In this document: piece after piece, positions 17,411-26,194 of the stretch
Layout: every line of letters begins with the position of its first letter
How positions within the stretch are numbered: position 1 is the first letter of the stretch
NCBI GenBank assembly: GCA_041390465.1
Contig: JAWKPW010000005.1
Location: 38,082-102,081, forward strand
Direction of reading: 5' to 3'
From: JAABRU01 sp041390465
Lineage (GTDB): Bacteria > Desulfobacterota > Desulfobacteria > Desulfobacterales > Desulfococcaceae
Length of the DNA stretch: 64,000 nucleotides
The notes under the pieces: model-generated
Database searches by the model: none
The model's input: the letters and a program-made list of their open reading frames with translations, nothing else
Told to the model about the DNA's origin: nothing
Position numbers and translations under genes: made by a program

Positions 17411-20400
17411 ACACCGCATCTCCGCTGATATGCTTTTCTGCCAGTTCCGCCATGCGGCGGTGATGGGTGAAAAAGATCACCTGGGTTTTGGAGGAAAGTC
17501 CGGCCAGCACTTCCAGAGCGGCACCGGCCCGCTCGTCGTCAAACTGAATGAGAATGTCATCTGCAATAAAGGGCAAGGGCTCACTTTTCTCCATCCATGC
17601 CTCCAGCGCGGCCAGACGCAGGGACAGATAAAGCTGATCTGCCGTGCCTTCGCTCATGCCCTGCACGTATACGGCATCCTGACCATTGGCGCGTATGCCT
17701 GCGAGCACCGGTTCATTTTTCTCATTGAATTCCGCGCGCAGACCTGCAAAAGAGCCCAGCGTCATGCGGGAAAAAAGCTCTCCGGATCGTTTCAGTATCG
17801 GCCCCTGATTTTTTTCCCGGTACCGTTCAATGCCCTGGTGCAGAATGACCGAGGCCAGACGCAGCCGGATATACTGCTCCGCGTCCCTTTCCATTCCGGC
17901 CAGAATGCTTTGGGCCATTTCATTGTATTCTGATGCGGTTGCGCTTCCGTTCATCCTTGCCAGTTCCGCACGTTCACTGCCAATGGTCTGATCCAATGCG
18001 GATTTCAGCGCTTCCAGTTCCCGAATTTCCTCTGAAAGATTTCTGATTCGGGGGCCAATGGCATCCGGATCAGCATTCCGGGCTTCCCGGATAAAATCTT
18101 CAGGCACTGCGCCCCCGCTCAGTCTGCGCAACTGTGCGGTGATCTGTTCCAATTGTGCCTCAGTTTTTCCGCGTTTTGCCGAGCGTTCCTCTGCCAAAGG
18201 AAGCTGATCCGGGTTCTCACATCCGGCAGTTTCGCACATGCTGCGAAGCCGGGCCTCAATCCTTGCTTTTTCCTCCTGTGCCCTGTGCAGTTTTTCCTCT
18301 TCCTGGCGCACCTGTTTTTTCAGTCCCTCCTGCTCCGTATGCATTTTCATGGCACGGCCCAGTCGATCATGAAGTTCCGCAAGAGCCTGTTCCGCAGGCA
18401 GACTGGACAGTTCCGGAGCTTCCCTTGCCACCAGTGACAGCACACTTTCACTGAAAGATTCGGCATCCCTGTCAATGCCCCGAATACGGCTGTCCAGCAC
18501 ATCCGCGTCTTTGATTTTGGCAAAAAAAGCCTTGAGGTCTTCCAGAACCGCGCTGGCCTGGGCAGGTGTCGCGTCCGCATCCAAATCCAAAGGGCGCAGA
18601 GCCTTTGCCCAGTCCTTTTGCCACTGTGCCATTTCCTGTGCGCTTGTCTCTGCCCGCATCCGGGCATCCAGCAGTTCTGCTTCTCTTTCTTTTTTCTCTT
18701 TTTCCAACTGCCTGCGGCCAGTGCGGATCTGATCCAGCCGATCTGCGGTTCGCACAGCCTGGCTTATCATTCGGGACAGACTTTCCCCTGTTCCCTGCCG
18801 ACTCGATTCTCCCAAAGATTCCAGGCAGTTTTTCAGATCCATCCGGCATCTGTGCATCAGGTTCAGCATTTCTTCGGCATTTTCCTTCAGCGTGCGCAGA
18901 TCCCGCGACTGGCCGGCAATGGCAGACTGTTTCTGGAGCCATCCCCGCATTTCCGCAGGTGTCAGCGGAAAAATGCCGCTTTCCTTCCATGCCTCTTCCC
19001 ACTGCTGCTGTATCCCGGCATATTCCTTTTGTGCCGATTCCTCTTTTTCACTGACACGGATCAGAAAAATCTTTTCCTTTTCTGCCTGCGCGACCAGTGC
19101 GGCCTTGCGCGCGGAACGGTTTGCCTCCCGGCGCAGACGATCTCCCATTTCATCAGTCTGACGGATGCTGGTTTCATAGGCTTCGATCATCTTTTCTGTC
19201 AGATTTTCAAGATGTTCTGCGGGAAAAAAATGTTTGGTGAATTCACCTGCTGTTTTTTCAGGCACAGTCTGTTTTTCCAAAGTGCTGCGGATAATCTGCC
19301 AGCCGGAATCCCGGATTTCCCGGCATCGAATCAAATCTTTTTCCACAGGCACTTCTCCGGCAAGTCCCAGTTCCCGGATTTGGGATTCATTTTCCAGAAG
19401 CCTGCGCTCAGCCTCCTCTTTTTCCTTGCGAATCTGCCGGATTCCCTCCTGCGCGGATGAGAATTTTTTTTCAAAAACCTCCACTGTTTCTGCTGAAGGA
19501 AAGGGAAGGGATTCCAGTTGCTGAGCGCTGTCTGTCCATAAAGGCAGTTTTTTCAGCGCTGTTTTCAGTGTGTTTTCAGCCTTGCGGATTTCCGCACACA
19601 GACTTTCATGCCGGCCCTCAATATCCCCGTGTTTTCTGACACTTTCAATAATCTGCCGGAGTTCAGCCGTATCTTTTTCTGTCTGTCCCGCGTTTTCCTC
19701 CAGGTGCTGCCTTATTCTTTGCACATGGCCCGATAGTTTGGCGATTTCCTCCCGCGCACTTTCACTGCGGGCAGTCAGGCGTTCATACCGGGTTCCCAGT
19801 TCCTGAATCCGGATAATATCCCCTTTTTCCGGACGCAGTTCCGCAGCCTGCTCCAGACTCATATCTCCCCGGAGATTGAGGAGAATTTCATGCGCATCGG
19901 ATCGCATGCTGATGCGCAGTCCCTCCAGCCGCAGACGATCCTTTCCCGCCTTGATCACACTGCCCCGTTCCTGTATCAGCGCATGGATGGTATCGGCCTG
20001 TGCGATCAGACCTTCGGGAATCCGCAGTTTTTCCAGCGCTTCACGCAGTTCTTTCAGATGGGCAAGAGACTGCTTTTCCATGCTTTCCCTCAGGCGCAGT
20101 TCTTCAGATGCGCTGCGCCGCAGGTCTGCAAAATCCTGGGGAAGCAGAACAGCATGGGACAGAGGTTCATATTCTGCAAGCAGTTCCGCACGCTGCGCGA
20201 TGAGTGGCAGAGATTCGGAAATCCGCTCCAGCCGGTTTTTCTCCCGGATTTTGGCTTCCAGTTCCCTTTGGCATTTTTCCTTTTCCTTTTGCGCGTTGCC
20301 CAGAGCCTGATCATGATTCTCCCAGTCCTGCGCGGACAGTTGCGCGTCCCGGATATTTTTCTGCATCTGCCGGAATTCATTGATGGCCTCATTGATGCGG

Positions 20401-20942
20401 GGTTTCTGGGCAGAGGGTTTGAACAGCGCGTCCGCCTCAGCCTCCAGTTCACTCTGCACGGTGCGGAAACCGGACAGGCCGGAACCGGCTGCAAAAAGAA
20501 TCTGACCAATGCTGCCCCCGCCCCGTATAATTTCCTCTCCGCCCTGCACCAGTCCAAAATGATCAATGCCAAACATGGCAGAAAAAAGACTTTCATCCGT
20601 GCCGGACAGAAAGGGCAGGAGAAGGGTTTCCGCAAGCTGCTTTTCATCATTCTCATCCCGAAGCGTATTGGCCCGGCCTTTCCGGCGCACAAAAGAGATT
20701 TCCCTGCCGTCATTTTTCCGCAGGGTTCCGCCAATGCGCATTTTGGCATAGGAATGAAGAAAATCATCCGGACTGCGCGCGGGAATGCCAAAGAGCATCT
20801 GCCGGAGGGCACGCAAGGCAGAACTTTTTCCTGCCTCATTGGGGCCGTAAATAAGGTGCAGTCCCTCATTTCCTGCTCCCAGATCAAGATATTTGTCTGT
20901 AAAAGGCCCGAAAGCCCTGAGATCAAGACGGATGATTTTCAT
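17394..20942 (-). CDS. YhaN-like AAA ATPase (SMC/Rad50-type, COG4717)
   Basis: An intact 1182-residue protein. The N-terminus begins MKIIRLDLRAFGPFTDKYLD with a Walker A loop (GPNEAGKSS, about residue 34). A long heptad-rich coiled coil occupies roughly 190-960, interrupted mid-way. The C-terminal ATPase half has GMSEGTADQLYLSLRLAALE as ABC-type signature and PFIADDILIQFDD as Walker B, then FFTHH. This is the YhaN branch of SbcC/Rad50-like proteins, which normally pair with a YhaO/SbcD-type metallophosphatase and act on DNA ends. That partner is not adjacent: only a broken copy lies at 28578-29893. The protein is therefore an intact ATPase that may lack its nuclease, unless another copy exists elsewhere. 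Confidence 0.9.
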   Translation of the reverse strand: MKIIRLDLRAFGPFTDKYLDLGAGNEGLHLIYGPNEAGKSSALRALRQMLFGIPARSPDDFLHSYAKMRIGGTLRKNDGREISFVRRKGRANTLRDENDEKQLAETLLLPFLSGTDESLFSAMFGIDHFGLVQGGEEIIRGGGSIGQILFAAGSGLSGFRTVQSELEAEADALFKPSAQKPRINEAINEFRQMQKNIRDAQLSAQDWENHDQALGNAQKEKEKCQRELEAKIREKNRLERISESLPLIAQRAELLAEYEPLSHAVLLPQDFADLRRSASEELRLRESMEKQSLAHLKELREALEKLRIPEGLIAQADTIHALIQERGSVIKAGKDRLRLEGLRISMRSDAHEILLNLRGDMSLEQAAELRPEKGDIIRIQELGTRYERLTARSESAREEIAKLSGHVQRIRQHLEENAGQTEKDTAELRQIIESVRKHGDIEGRHESLCAEIRKAENTLKTALKKLPLWTDSAQQLESLPFPSAETVEVFEKKFSSAQEGIRQIRKEKEEAERRLLENESQIRELGLAGEVPVEKDLIRCREIRDSGWQIIRSTLEKQTVPEKTAGEFTKHFFPAEHLENLTEKMIEAYETSIRQTDEMGDRLRREANRSARKAALVAQAEKEKIFLIRVSEKEESAQKEYAGIQQQWEEAWKESGIFPLTPAEMRGWLQKQSAIAGQSRDLRTLKENAEEMLNLMHRCRMDLKNCLESLGESSRQGTGESLSRMISQAVRTADRLDQIRTGRRQLEKEKKEREAELLDARMRAETSAQEMAQWQKDWAKALRPLDLDADATPAQASAVLEDLKAFFAKIKDADVLDSRIRGIDRDAESFSESVLSLVAREAPELSSLPAEQALAELHDRLGRAMKMHTEQEGLKKQVRQEEEKLHRAQEEKARIEARLRSMCETAGCENPDQLPLAEERSAKRGKTEAQLEQITAQLRRLSGGAVPEDFIREARNADPDAIGPRIRNLSEEIRELEALKSALDQTIGSERAELARMNGSATASEYNEMAQSILAGMERDAEQYIRLRLASVILHQGIERYREKNQGPILKRSGELFSRMTLGSFAGLRAEFNEKNEPVLAGIRANGQDAVYVQGMSEGTADQLYLSLRLAALEAWMEKSEPLPFIADDILIQFDDERAGAALEVLAGLSSKTQVIFFTHHRRMAELAEKHISGDAVFIHAL

Positions 20943-21000
20943 GGTTTTTCTTTCCTGTTTCAGTCCGGATTATCTGTTTTTTCCGCATCAGTCATTTTCA

Positions 21001-22047
21001 TCAGATTTCCATTGCAAGACGAAATCCGATGTTGAAGTTCCCCTGATTCTCTTCCTGTTCATCCCGCTTGGCAGATTTGCAGGCTTTGTCATCAAAAAGC
21101 CAACTTCCCCCGCGAATGATGCGATTTCCCGACACTGTTCCTGAATCCTCACACCATTCCCATACATTTCCGTGCATATCGTACAATCCCCAATCATTGG
21201 GTTCGAATTTTTTTACAGGAGTTGTTCTTTCTCTGTGTATTTCATTTTTGTCATCCAAACCTGAAAATCTCTCTCGCGGACCGAAATTGGCCCTGTCTTT
21301 TAAACTGTAACCAAAACAGAAAGGGGTTGGGGTTCCGGCTCTGCAGGCATATTCCCATTCCGCTTCATTTGGAAGTCTGTATGTTTTTTTCTCTTTATGT
21401 ATCAGCCAGTCGATAAAGGCTTTCGCATCAATGAATGAAATACATGTCACCGGATGATTTCCGTTTTGTTTAAACCCCGGATTTGCCCAGTGAATACCTT
21501 TTTTTTGTATCTGTTTCCATTCATTTTTATGCCATTCCCATACATAAGCCCCTGCATTTTCTTCTGCTGCTGTTTTATAATGCCAGCCATCAGCAAATTT
21601 TTTCCACTGATCCACTGTCACCGGAGTGGTTTGCAGATAAAAATCTTTTGGAATTTTTATCTTTTTTTGTGTTTCCTTATCCATAACTTCACCGGATTTG
21701 ATACGGACAAATTCCATTCCGATGCTGTTGCTCAATCTTTCAGGGGGATTTGATGACTGTCCATTGGGATTCTTTTTCTGTAAACGCCGCCATTCTTTTT
21801 GAAAGTTGTCAACGTTAAAATCCTCATAACTGGAGGCATCAGCACGAAGAATAAGAATATCATAGAGTTTTTTTTGGAACTGCGTCATTTCTGCTCTTGA
21901 ATCTTCATACATAGACAGTATATCTAAAGCAGAAGAATAAATCTTCTGATCAATGTAATTCTTACTTTGGAAATAGGTTAACATCTTTCTGAGATTTTCA
22001 TGTTTTTTAAACCGCCGATATACATCCTGCATTGACTCATGATTCAT
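21001..22047 (-). CDS. FGE-sulfatase (SUMF1) domain protein, probably not a formylglycine-generating enzyme
   Basis: 348 residues. Residues 1-105 are helical and charged without a family I recognise. From about 110 the FGE fold follows: SIGMEFVRIKSGEV, TPVTVDQWKKFADG, HPVTCISFIDAKAFIDWL, RLPNEAEWEYACRAG, NDWGLYDMHGNVWEWCED and RGGSWLFDDKACKSAKRD, ending GFRLAM. True FGEs need two copper-binding cysteines near the C-terminus; here the first is replaced by Phe (RGGSWLF), so oxidation of sulfatase Cys is unlikely. GGAGGACACA precedes ATG 22047. It lies about 60 bases upstream of the YhaN-like gene on the same strand, so they may be cotranscribed. No signal peptide is present, unlike exported FGE-like lipoproteins. 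Confidence 0.8.
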   Translation of the reverse strand: MNHESMQDVYRRFKKHENLRKMLTYFQSKNYIDQKIYSSALDILSMYEDSRAEMTQFQKKLYDILILRADASSYEDFNVDNFQKEWRRLQKKNPNGQSSNPPERLSNSIGMEFVRIKSGEVMDKETQKKIKIPKDFYLQTTPVTVDQWKKFADGWHYKTAAEENAGAYVWEWHKNEWKQIQKKGIHWANPGFKQNGNHPVTCISFIDAKAFIDWLIHKEKKTYRLPNEAEWEYACRAGTPTPFCFGYSLKDRANFGPRERFSGLDDKNEIHRERTTPVKKFEPNDWGLYDMHGNVWEWCEDSGTVSGNRIIRGGSWLFDDKACKSAKRDEQEENQGNFNIGFRLAMEI

Positions 22048-22286
22048 TGTGTCCTCCTGTTTGGATTTGTGATATTACAGTTTATATTGATGCCAATGAA
22101 GAATTGCGTAAAATGATATAACCTCAAAGAATTAAAAATTTTTCACCTCCTGAAAGTTATGGTACCAGCTTTGTCAGTTTCCGAATGAGGAATCGAAAAA
22201 TTGGGCATCAGCAAAGCCAAAATTTCGTTTCACCGCATTTTGGCACTCCTTCAAAACTTTTTTCCAATCTGCCGACCGTGCATAAT

Positions 22287-24065
22287 TTATTTCCCGCTCA
22301 TGGCCGCGAGTTCTTCAACCATCTGCCGGATATGTATGCCATCGGTTTTCATTTTTTCGGAAATATCAGACAACTCACTGCTTTTGATGGAATTTCCCTG
22401 CACATTTTTGTCCATTTCCGCAACCGCACGGGCAATCTGACCAATGCCATGCGCCTGCTCGGCAGAACCAGATGCCACCTCTCCGATTTTTTCTCTTACC
22501 TTATCCATGTCTGTTTTCATTTCGGAGAATTTTTCATTCACCAGAGAGACCTGCTCTGAGCCGTCCTGCACCCTGACAAGGGTGTTTTCAATGAGCAAAG
22601 CCGTATTTTTTGCCGCATCAGCGGAGCGCATGGCAAGGTTTCGCACCTCATCCGCGACCACGGCAAACCCTGCACCGGTCTCTCCTGCCCTGGCAGCCTC
22701 TATTGCGGCATTGAGAGCCAGCAGATTGGTCTGAAACGCGATCTCGTCAATTATTTTGATAATCCGTCTGGTTTCTTTGCCTGTGTGGGAAATTTCTGTC
22801 ATGGACTGGGTCAGACGGATGATGGCAGCAGAGGATTCTTCAATGCGCTGTCCCGAATCTTTTACGATTCTGTCCGTATCCGCTGCATTTTCAGCATTGT
22901 TTTTTGTCATGGAATCCATCTCTTCCAAAGACGAAGCTGTTTCTTCCAAAGCTGCGGCCTGCTCTGCCATGTTTTCAGCCAGATTCTGACTGCTGGACAG
23001 TATCTGGCCGGAGGAATCCTCCAGATGATCTGAAGCGTCTTTGAGCCCTGCAATCACTTTTTTCAATGATGTCACAATATCCATACCCTGCAGCAGAGAA
23101 AATGCAAACAGGATTCCGCCTGTCAGAAAAATAATACCCGCTCCAAGCATAATCTTTTTGGACAGACGGCTGAGCAAAAACTCAACATTTTTTTCAGACT
23201 GCTGCGACACCTGTCTGTCGATTTCAGACATGCCTGCAAAAAGTCTGTTTTCCTGTTCTTTCAGGTTTTCTCTTTTTGTATTGAATTCTGCCAGAAGCAT
23301 ATGGAGCTGCCTTACCGCGTCTCTGTATTTTTCCGTCAATGAAATCAGTTGTCTGCCGTATTCCGCAATTTCAGGATCAGATGCGGTCAGGGTTCTGAGC
23401 CGCAACAGCAGATCATCTGTCAGATCAAAAAAAGATTTGATTTTTTTTTCACTGTCTTTTGAATAAGTGATTCCTGTTTTTGCAACATGCCAGGCCGCCC
23501 GGGTAAAGGTCTCCCGATAACCTGAAATCATGAATGTCACCTGTTCCATCATGGATGTGTTTTTGCCTTCCATTGCCAATTCAAGTATTTTGCCGGCAAC
23601 ATTTTCGTCGAGAGGATTCAGTGTGGCATAAAATGCTTTTTCGGTGGTGTCCATCTCCTGTCCCATAAGACTGATTTTTTCACAGTCCTGAAAAACAGCC
23701 TTAATTTTATCCAAAAAACTGTTCAAAGAATTTTTGAGTTCCGCATTGTCTGTTTCAGAAATAAGAGATGCGGTCTTTTGCACAATGAGATCACTGTCTG
23801 TCTTAAGCTGATCTTTTTTTCCGTAAAAAACACTCAGCAGAAGATTTGTATCGCTGAGTATTTCCGTCAATTTTCTCCCCATATGCGCATTCGCGGAAAG
23901 TTTGCCGATATTTACCGAAAACTCTGTTCTCACCACAGTTCTGACATGGTGAAATGCGCCCAGCGCAAGGCCGCCTGCAAGAACAAACACGCCCATCATA
24001 ATCAGATTCATTGACAGAATCTGCTGCCGGACAGTCTTCCCAAATAATGAAAAACGCATGTTCAT
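22287..24065 (-). CDS. methyl-accepting chemotaxis protein, helical sensor domain
   Basis: 592 residues. A first membrane helix is at about 15-37, a largely helical extracytoplasmic domain at about 40-300, a second helix at about 302-322, then the cytoplasmic signalling hairpin. The tip at about 445-475 (IDEIAFQTNLLALNAA, then EAARAGETGAGFAVV) is canonical, including the Arg altered in the receptor at 4812-6515. A membrane-proximal HAMP is not evident. The stop follows soon after the helix (QMVEELAAMSGK), with no CheR tether. It lies downstream of the three binding-protein genes on the same strand, separated by a hairpin, and probably forms a sensing unit with them. Confidence 0.93.
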   Translation of the reverse strand: MNMRFSLFGKTVRQQILSMNLIMMGVFVLAGGLALGAFHHVRTVVRTEFSVNIGKLSANAHMGRKLTEILSDTNLLLSVFYGKKDQLKTDSDLIVQKTASLISETDNAELKNSLNSFLDKIKAVFQDCEKISLMGQEMDTTEKAFYATLNPLDENVAGKILELAMEGKNTSMMEQVTFMISGYRETFTRAAWHVAKTGITYSKDSEKKIKSFFDLTDDLLLRLRTLTASDPEIAEYGRQLISLTEKYRDAVRQLHMLLAEFNTKRENLKEQENRLFAGMSEIDRQVSQQSEKNVEFLLSRLSKKIMLGAGIIFLTGGILFAFSLLQGMDIVTSLKKVIAGLKDASDHLEDSSGQILSSSQNLAENMAEQAAALEETASSLEEMDSMTKNNAENAADTDRIVKDSGQRIEESSAAIIRLTQSMTEISHTGKETRRIIKIIDEIAFQTNLLALNAAIEAARAGETGAGFAVVADEVRNLAMRSADAAKNTALLIENTLVRVQDGSEQVSLVNEKFSEMKTDMDKVREKIGEVASGSAEQAHGIGQIARAVAEMDKNVQGNSIKSSELSDISEKMKTDGIHIRQMVEELAAMSGK

Positions 24066-24095
24066 ATCTGCTCCTTATGGAATTTCAACGGAATC

Positions 24096-24123
24096 CCTGA
24101 CGGTTTTCGAAACCGTCAGGATT
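24096..24123 (-). terminator. hairpin between binding-protein genes and chemoreceptor
   Basis: Perfect 11-base arms (CCTGACGGTTT and AAACCGTCAGG) with a three-base loop, directly after the binding-protein gene at 24133 and before the receptor start at 24065. There is no long U-run on the minus strand, so partial termination, tuning receptor level below binding-protein level, is plausible. Confidence 0.6.
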
Positions 24124-24132
24124 TCTGAGTGC

Positions 24133-25140
24133 TCAATTCTCTGTTTTCACCAGTTCAGCACTGCCGATGATTTCCGGTCTGATACTGATTCCCAATTCTT
24201 TCAAAACCGTTACATTAATCATCCGCTTACCCTGATGATTCCGGGTAATGGGAATTTCAGAAACCGGAGTTCCCTGCATGGCTTTCAAAAGCATTTTGGC
24301 CGAAGTTTCTCCCTGTTCCTGACCGGTTTTGACCACGGCACACAGCAATCCATATTTGACAATAAAAACATTTGCTGCCATTGTGGGAATACCGCAGGCT
24401 TTTGCCAAAACCGGAACGGCTTCCTGTCCTGTAAGGGGATTGCCGTTTTTGTCTTTGATTCCGATAATATTTTCAATAAAAACCGCATCGCACTGCGTTT
24501 TTGTTTCATTTGCCGCAGCAATCCCCTCATCCAGGGTTTTTACAAATCTGAATGCGACAGATTTTGCCGAATAACTTTCCTTTTCCTTCTCTATCTGCGC
24601 ATAACTGCCTTTTGCAGTGGGATTGTCTCCCATGATATAGGAAACTGTTTTTACGGAAGGAACAAGCTGTTGGAGAAATGCGATGGATTCGGCAAAGTGA
24701 AAGCGCTCCAGAATACCTGAAACATTCGCAGCCGGATATCCGTAAGTTTCAGGTTCCTTGTTGACACCGCAGAAGATGACCGGCGTTTTCACTTTATCCC
24801 TGAGATACGGAACCACAAACATGGCCTGTGCATCGTCATCTGCGGCAATCACACCATCAGGCTGGAATTCCTGATACAGTTCATATGCCTGCCGGGCCTT
24901 TTCCTTTCCACCTTCAAAGTCATTACGCGTGTTCATGTACACATAGCGGATTTCGCAGCTTTTGGAAAGCACATTGTCTATGCCTTCTTTTGTATCTGTA
25001 ACCCAGGGCATGACCTCGTCATAACTCATGACTGCCAGCACTTTGAACTTTTTGTTTTCCTGCGCCTCTGCCGGATGCAGCCCGCAGATCAGAAAAAACG
25101 CCACTGCCATAAAACCGCAAAAATTTGCCTTCAGATTCAT
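24133..25140 (-). CDS. ABC-type solute-binding protein, PF04392-like (paralogue 1 of 3)
   Basis: 335 residues. Signal peptide at about 1-26 (ending HPAEAQE). The two-lobe fold carries VIAADDDAQAMFVVPYLRD, TPVIFCGVNKEPETYGYP and SYIMGDNPTAKGSYAQ in lobe one and two. A strongly conserved C-terminal segment, LLKAMQGTPVSEIPITR, is shared with both paralogues. AAGGAATAAG precedes the ATG. The ligand is unknown; the best-known members of this family bind aromatic amino acids. No permease or ATPase gene is in the array, so transport is not supported locally. Confidence 0.85.
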   Translation of the reverse strand: MNLKANFCGFMAVAFFLICGLHPAEAQENKKFKVLAVMSYDEVMPWVTDTKEGIDNVLSKSCEIRYVYMNTRNDFEGGKEKARQAYELYQEFQPDGVIAADDDAQAMFVVPYLRDKVKTPVIFCGVNKEPETYGYPAANVSGILERFHFAESIAFLQQLVPSVKTVSYIMGDNPTAKGSYAQIEKEKESYSAKSVAFRFVKTLDEGIAAANETKTQCDAVFIENIIGIKDKNGNPLTGQEAVPVLAKACGIPTMAANVFIVKYGLLCAVVKTGQEQGETSAKMLLKAMQGTPVSEIPITRNHQGKRMINVTVLKELGISIRPEIIGSAELVKTEN

Positions 25141-25168
25141 CAGCTTATTCCTTCCCTTTTATTCTTCT

Positions 25169-26176
25169 TTATTCTTCTGCTGTTACAAACTCTGTTTTTG
25201 TCAAAACCTCTGCCTGGGGTTTGATGCCAAGTTTTTTCAAAACGCTTACATTCAGCACCCGTTTTCCTTCCAGATTCCGGGTAATGGGAATTTCAGAGAT
25301 CGGAGTTCCCTGCATGGCTTTGAGCAGCATCCGGGCGGCCACTTCCCCCTGTTCCTGCATTCGCTGAACAACAGAACACAATGCTCCCAGTCTGACCTGA
25401 TAGGCATTGCTTCCGATAACCGGTTTGCCAAATGCTTTGACAACTGTCTTATACATCTCTTTTTCTGTGAGCGGGTTGCCATCCTCTCCGAGCAATCCTT
25501 CCAGACCTGATGCGTACAGCATATCACAAGTCTTTTTGAATTCCTCTGCCATTGCAAGTGCTTCTTTAAGTGTTTTCGGATAGCTGACTCCCGCCGATAC
25601 GGCACTGTAAGTATCTGCCTCTTTCTCTGTCTGTGCTGTCACAAATACAGCCAGCGGGCTTTCTTTCATAAGAAAACCAATGTGTTTTGCCGATGGAATG
25701 AGCTGCTGCACCAAAGATATGGATTCCCTTATGTGCAGACGTTCCAGAATGCCGGTGATATTGGATGCCGGATATCCGTATTTTTCAGGTTCCGCATTGA
25801 CGCCGCAGAATATGACTGGCGTTTTTACCCTGTCTTTGAGATACGGAACCACAAACATGGCCTGCGCATCATCGTCAGCAACGATAACACCATCCGGCTG
25901 AAATTCCTCATAAACCGCAAATGCCTCTTTGGCTTTTTCAGGGCCACCATTGAAATTCATCTTGGTGTTCATAAAAAAATACCTGATTTCACAAACAGTT
26001 CCCAAAACAGATTCGATTCCTTCTTTATAATCCCCCGTGAACGGATGCGAATTTTCATAACTGAATACCACCAGCACCCTGAATTTTTTGTTTTCCTGTG
26101 CATCTGCCGGACACAGTCCGCAAATCAGGAAGACAGCCAATACCATAAAACGGCAGAAATTTGTCTTCAAGTTCAT
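25169..26176 (-). CDS. ABC-type solute-binding protein, PF04392-like (paralogue 2 of 3)
   Basis: 335 residues with a signal peptide ending near CPADAQE. It shares VIVADDDAQAMFVVPYLKD, TPVIFCGVNAEPEKYGYP and AMQGTPISEIPITRNLEG with its neighbours, but ligand-side loops differ (for example FLMKESPLAVFVTAQTEKE against GDNPTAKGSYAQIEKE), as expected if the paralogues bind different ligands. AAAAGGAGAATGTC is a strong ribosome binding site. Only 28 bases separate it from paralogue 1 and 18 from paralogue 3, so the three form one operon. Confidence 0.85.
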   Translation of the reverse strand: MNLKTNFCRFMVLAVFLICGLCPADAQENKKFRVLVVFSYENSHPFTGDYKEGIESVLGTVCEIRYFFMNTKMNFNGGPEKAKEAFAVYEEFQPDGVIVADDDAQAMFVVPYLKDRVKTPVIFCGVNAEPEKYGYPASNITGILERLHIRESISLVQQLIPSAKHIGFLMKESPLAVFVTAQTEKEADTYSAVSAGVSYPKTLKEALAMAEEFKKTCDMLYASGLEGLLGEDGNPLTEKEMYKTVVKAFGKPVIGSNAYQVRLGALCSVVQRMQEQGEVAARMLLKAMQGTPISEIPITRNLEGKRVLNVSVLKKLGIKPQAEVLTKTEFVTAEE

Positions 26177-26194
26177 GACATTCTCCTTTTGTTT

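Noticed and set aside
19890..21035. 381-codon plus-strand frame opposite the YhaN-like gene
   Set aside because: Antisense to an intact ATPase gene; no family resemblance.
21001..22047. Sulfatase-activating formylglycine-generating enzyme
   Set aside because: The first catalytic cysteine is absent and no sulfatase is nearby.
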